Assembly: GCA_002751075.1 (NCBI GenBank) | Contig: NAOQ01000068.1 | Span: 1,470 to 54,429, forward strand | Source: Ichthyophonus hoferi | Taxonomy: Eukaryota > Opisthokonta > Ichthyosporea > Ichthyophonida > Ichthyophonidae | DNA length: 52,960 bases | Direction: 5' to 3' | Part shown: one piece after another, positions 48,932-52,960 of the stretch | Layout: each line of letters begins with the position of its first letter | How positions within the stretch are numbered: position 1 is the first letter of the stretch | The notes under the pieces: generated by a model | What the model was told of the DNA's origin: nothing | Database searches by the model: none | The model's input: the letters and a program-made list of their open reading frames with translations, nothing else | Made by a program: the position numbers and the translations under genes

Positions 48932-51184
48932 ATCAATTATAGTTTAGTTTCGCATTCATTTATGTAAAGATATATATTACTTGGGTTTGTAATAAGGAAA
49001 ATATATTTCTCAATGGTAAAGATATAATTGGGTTAAACATTGATAAAATATGTTACTGGCCGTTGATGATTAGCTTGGCATGGTGTAGAAATGTTATAAT
49101 CTTTTTAAGAATAGAGCTTTGAGCATGATGATAGGAGAGTGGAAGGAAATTTTGCGTACCCACAGGTTAGGAGGTACTACAACCTTTTTGGATGGATATG
49201 GTTGACTACTATTATATAAGGCTCCAAAGAGTCTTTCTCGGCTAGTAGTTGTACATTAGATCAGGCCAATTTGAGTGCATTTCATTAATAGTTCAGACTA
49301 GATGGGCTACCAATGCTACCCATAAGTCTTTTGAAAAACTCGGAACATGTTAGCCTAAATTTGAAAGAATCCGTAAGTATGATGCGTTCTGTTAAGATAT
49401 GATTATATTTATTGTTTAATAATAGTAGATAATTAAAACTGTTTGTGTAAATAAAATATACTATGTTGAAATTTCTTTTTTTAGCAAGCTCCGTTCTTAC
49501 AATGCACATTAGCTAACTCCAAGCCCGTGAGGCATTGTCAAGTGTACAAAAGCATGGTTTATAGATCTTGTCCACAGTTTTCTATTTGGTAGGATAGTAC
49601 ATATATCTTAGTATTGCCATTACAGTGGCTATTCCATCTTATAAGTAATGGCAATTTATTTGAATTGAGTTAATGAGTTAGTGCAGGAAGATAATATCAA
49701 AATGCTAAGTTAGCTTTATTCTTAAATTTTAAATAATTCAAGATATGCAATTCTTTTTTTCTGAACTAATTCATATACTTAAAAGAAAAGTTATTATGTA
49801 TTTGAATTACATATTTTATGGAAGGGTATCTTGTCTTACGGCTAAGCACTTTTAATTGCACTCTTTAACCATAACTGTATTATGGCAAATGGAGCAACTC
49901 GTGTTAAACATAAGTGCCTTGATTTATAATGGAAAAGATGCGGAAATACAATTTTTCAGACTATTGATCTAGTGCACTAGTTGTGTTGATTAATGCGCAA
50001 CAACTCGGTATGGATATTCTTTGACAAGTTTATGTGCAAATATATATAAGTAACCTAGTCTCACAGTTTATGGTAATAGGATAACCATGATCGTTTTTTA
50101 AAACTACTACTAGTTGGAAAAAGTGAGTATCAGAATTTCTTGGGAAATGTGTTAATGAATATGATAGATTTATAATACTTGTCAGAGCAAGTTATGTTGA
50201 TTTCAGCCTGTGCAGTAATTATCTCACTCCAGTTCAGTGTAGCAGCCTACTATTACAAGCAGAAAATTATTTGACAAGTTAAATATAAATATCAAATTTA
50301 TTCAACAACATTATGTGTCTCAATGATACTATATTTTGTATCACATTGAATAAAGATCGCTGAAATTATTGTAGATTGCACCAAGTGGGTATATGCTAGA
50401 AAATGAATAGGATCTGTAAGTTTGCAGACATTCTCAGTTGTAAATATAACTGAAGGTTACAAGAAACTTTTAGAAAATACCATTATTAATAATAGATCTG
50501 TGAAGACAATCAAATGATTCTAACTAAATGCCCGTACTGTTGAGTGTCCAAGTTATGTCCAAGTTATGATTATTAAATATGTCAATGCAAGTCCGTAAGT
50601 ATGTTTGGTATTCGAGTATTTGGTCTACCGGCCTTTACAAAATTGGATCGCACATTTTAAGCATTTTTGGCTACCAATCGCTCTTTCCTTAAGGCAAAAA
50701 TATGTGATTAATTCTCAATTGCTTTGAAGTTCAAGATAGAATCACTAAGGTTGCCAAAAAAAGTTATTTTTACTATGCTAAAAAATAAAAAATCACATTT
50801 AGGTATTTCAGAGTTTAAAATCCAATACTTGGACAATCTATTACACAAAATCGGGGTTCAAAGTCTTGAGGTGTTAATTAGTTACAGATCTTGCATTAGT
50901 ATTTACGTTTATAAGTATCAATTACTAAAATGAAAATTGAATCGTAAAAATAAATTTTAATCCCCAAATTGAATTATTAATATCTAACGTTAATCTTTAA
51001 TAGAAAAAATAAAATTTTAATCGTTAACATTAATAATTAGTTGGTTATTGTTCAAAACAACAATGCCAAAAAGGGTGTTAAATTGCAACTCAATTGTAAC
51101 TTTGACCTAAAGCCCAATCATAAGCACTGTACAACAAACACGATTTAAATAAAAATTAAAATGTATGGTTTCTATGGTATAATT

Positions 51185-51340
51185 GCGTCAGCCCCTGAAA
51201 TGATATAGCATGATATGGCCAGAAAGGTCAAGTATAATTAGATTACACTATCGAATGATATAGCATGAAATTCCAAAAGAGATTAAGTACGATAACGTCA
51301 CACGCTAGAATGTTATCGCAGTTTATTGCAAGAAATTCTA
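51185..51340. repeat. 55-bp imperfect tandem repeat upstream of ARPC3
   Basis: The marker TGATATAGCA starts at 51201 and 51256, with the variant TGTTATCGCA at 51311: an exact 55-bp period. Flanking bases are also shared between copies (GAAATGATATAGCATGA versus GAATGATATAGCATGA). GCGTCA/ACGTCA half-CRE sequences precede the first and third copies. It ends about 210 bp before the ARPC3 start codon. Confidence 0.75.
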
Positions 51341-51548
51341 AAAATGAAAATTAAACATTTTTTTTTATCTCTACCATAACTTTCCATCAAAAACAAAAAT
51401 TAGCCATCATACATTTCAGATCATATTTATATACGTGTATATATATATTTATTTTAAGAGGAGAAAAAGTTCTTCTTTTTTTGAACGTGTAATTTTATTT
51501 TCAACACTTTAGTGTTCTCTTAGTTTGTTAAATCAATTGCTATTCAAC

Positions 51549-52662
51549 ATGCCTGTAAGTATATTTTTGTTTTATTGTCATATTTTTGTTTCCTCGCCCT
51601 CCTATTTATTCTTGTTATTCTTAGTACTTGCGTGTCTCAGGCATATATATAGATTAAAACCATATAACGAAATTCTATTTTGGAAATAAGGAATACAGCA
51701 GGTGGAAATGGTTGCTATATAAATTTTATCGTTATTTTCACCTAGAATATTATCATTTTTAAAAGTAACAATTCACCTTTGTTGTTTTATTTTCTTGGTA
51801 TTTTAATTTTTGTGGTTTCCTATTCTTTTTTATGGCTACTTGTTTCTTACCTATGCAACCTTATTTTATTTACACGAACATGTGTGCATAACTAAATGCT
51901 GTTTGACATTTAATTATTAAATCTTGTGTGGCATAAGGTAACTTTTACGAAGTAAATATACACATGTAAGAAAATACACACTCATATAAGCACACACATA
52001 TATATACGCATATATGTGTAATTGTTTAAAGTAAGTATGACACAAAATAATATCTTTGCTTTCAGAAAGCTGTTGCATTTAATAGCTTATTCGCTTTAAA
52101 AATTTTAGGAGATAGATGATAGATACGAGAATAGGAAATATTTATTCTTGCTTGCCATATGAACCCCACAGATTCACACAAGAATATGGATTCATATGCT
52201 TATACAACTGCACTACATGCATATATACGTTATTCCTCTATACCTATATATACCTGCCCTTTATGACTTCTTCTTTTATAGTTAACACCATGACGTCTGT
52301 GCATACATAGGTTTATCACTCTTCGTTTAATAGTGAGCATGGGGATGTTATTGGTGACATGGCCCTGTTGCCCGTAACAACCAATCACAAAGGACCAGCA
52401 TTTCGAGGAGGTGAGTTGGATTTTATTAACTAATTTGACTTTATTGGATATGGGTTTAATTTTGTATTATATGTTAAGCTTATCGGCAGGGCCAGTAGTT
52501 CACAGTCTTCCTTTGAGGATATGTTCTAGGGCAACAAGTGATATGGCACTAATAGCCTTCTAACTTTACTATACCTTAATTTAATTAATTTTATTGTCCA
52601 CTAACCATGAAGACAGTCTTTTTATTCTATTTGATATAAATTTTAACCCCATAGATACAGAG
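51549..52662 (+). CDS. ARPC3: ARPC3 (Arp2/3 complex 21-kDa subunit), 5' part
   Basis: Subunit of the Arp2/3 actin-nucleating complex in the cytoplasm. Exon 1 codes only Met-Pro (51549-51554) before a GTAAGT donor. Exon 2 (52311-52410) reads VYHSSF...GDVIGDMALLPV and HKGPAFRG. This matches the family N-terminus (MPAYHSS, IGNMALLP, FKGPAPRE in human). A tentative 8-base exon 3 (52655-52662) supplies Asp-Thr-Glu and returns to phase 0 at a GTACAG donor, in line with the acidic KDTD stretch of human ARPC3. The remaining two thirds, with the IDEAIYYFKAN region, must lie beyond the right edge. Exons 1 and 2 are secure through the frame join MP|VYHSS; exon 3 is less sure. Confidence 0.87.
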
Positions 52663-52960
52663 GTACAGATCTGAATTATATTTATATTGTTCTCTTGCTC
52701 TCTTTCTTTCTCCATCTATATCCTTTATCTTTTTCTCCTTTCTTAGTTAAAATGACTGGTCGTTAATACTTCTATATATTCTTACATGTTACATTTTATA
52801 TTTTTATATTTCATATCCCTATCCCTCTCTCTCCCTCCTTTCTATCATTCCTGATCTCTCCGTCTATCAATTTCTCTAAAACTCGATTCCATTCCTATAC
52901 TACATATATATATATATATTTCATATTTTTTATTATTATTTTGATTTACCAGACTTCTGA

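Larger units (their letters stand above)
48639..51548. other. Intergenic between the CASTOR-like gene and ARPC3
   Basis: AT-rich, no convincing coding sequence; the small ORFs at 49285-49509 (-) and 50724-50933 (+) show no family pattern. It lacks the pentanucleotide repeats and TGATTGG heptamers common in gene bodies. The right part holds a 55-bp tandem repeat and the ARPC3 promoter. Confidence 0.55.

Overview
This is eukaryotic nuclear DNA, most likely from an early-branching animal. Every gene is split by GT-AG introns, the non-coding DNA is AT-rich, and microsatellites fill the introns. The gene set is animal-like and includes a CASTOR-type arginine sensor. A sponge-grade animal would fit, but nothing here names the species. 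I rebuilt exons by hand from reading frame, intron phase and remembered family sequences, so exon edges are predictions.

Layout: (1) 131-3529 (+), the 3' part of a Ser/Pro-rich nuclear-type protein with several CDK consensus sites, not firmly identified. (2) 5387-8384 (-), NOP53, a 60S ribosome biogenesis factor, five exons, complete. (3) 10934-18076 (-), NOA1, a mitochondrial circularly permuted GTPase, interrupted by a 946-base assembly gap (12881-13826). (4) 19325-36141 (+), LONP1, the mitochondrial AAA+ Lon protease, about 26 exons, essentially complete. (5) 37449-40222 (-), NAT9, a GNAT acetyltransferase, seven exons, complete. (6) 43727-48638 (+), a CASTOR-like cytosolic arginine sensor of the mTORC1 pathway, lacking only a short first exon. 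(7) 51549 to the right edge (+), the start of ARPC3, an Arp2/3 complex subunit.

Arrangement: the unidentified gene and NOP53 converge. NOP53 and NOA1 are in tandem. NOA1 and LONP1 are head to head across about 1.25 kb and both act in the mitochondrial matrix, so they may share a promoter region. LONP1 and NAT9 converge, NAT9 and CASTOR diverge, and CASTOR and ARPC3 are in tandem. The set is housekeeping: ribosome assembly, mitochondrial translation and protein quality control, nutrient sensing and actin nucleation.

Non-coding DNA: introns carry pentanucleotide (CTAYN-type), GTAT/ACAT and CT microsatellites, and a striking excess of the heptamer TGATTGG/CCAATCA. The larger intergenic stretches are more AT-rich and largely lack both. 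A probable mariner-type MITE lies in a LONP1 intron. Short tandem arrays lie upstream of CASTOR (11-bp unit) and ARPC3 (55-bp unit). I saw no rRNA, tRNA, CRISPR array, retroelement or prokaryote-like operon. No new multi-gene system is evident; the most unusual signals are the heptamer enrichment, the NOA1/LONP1 pairing and the short arrays.
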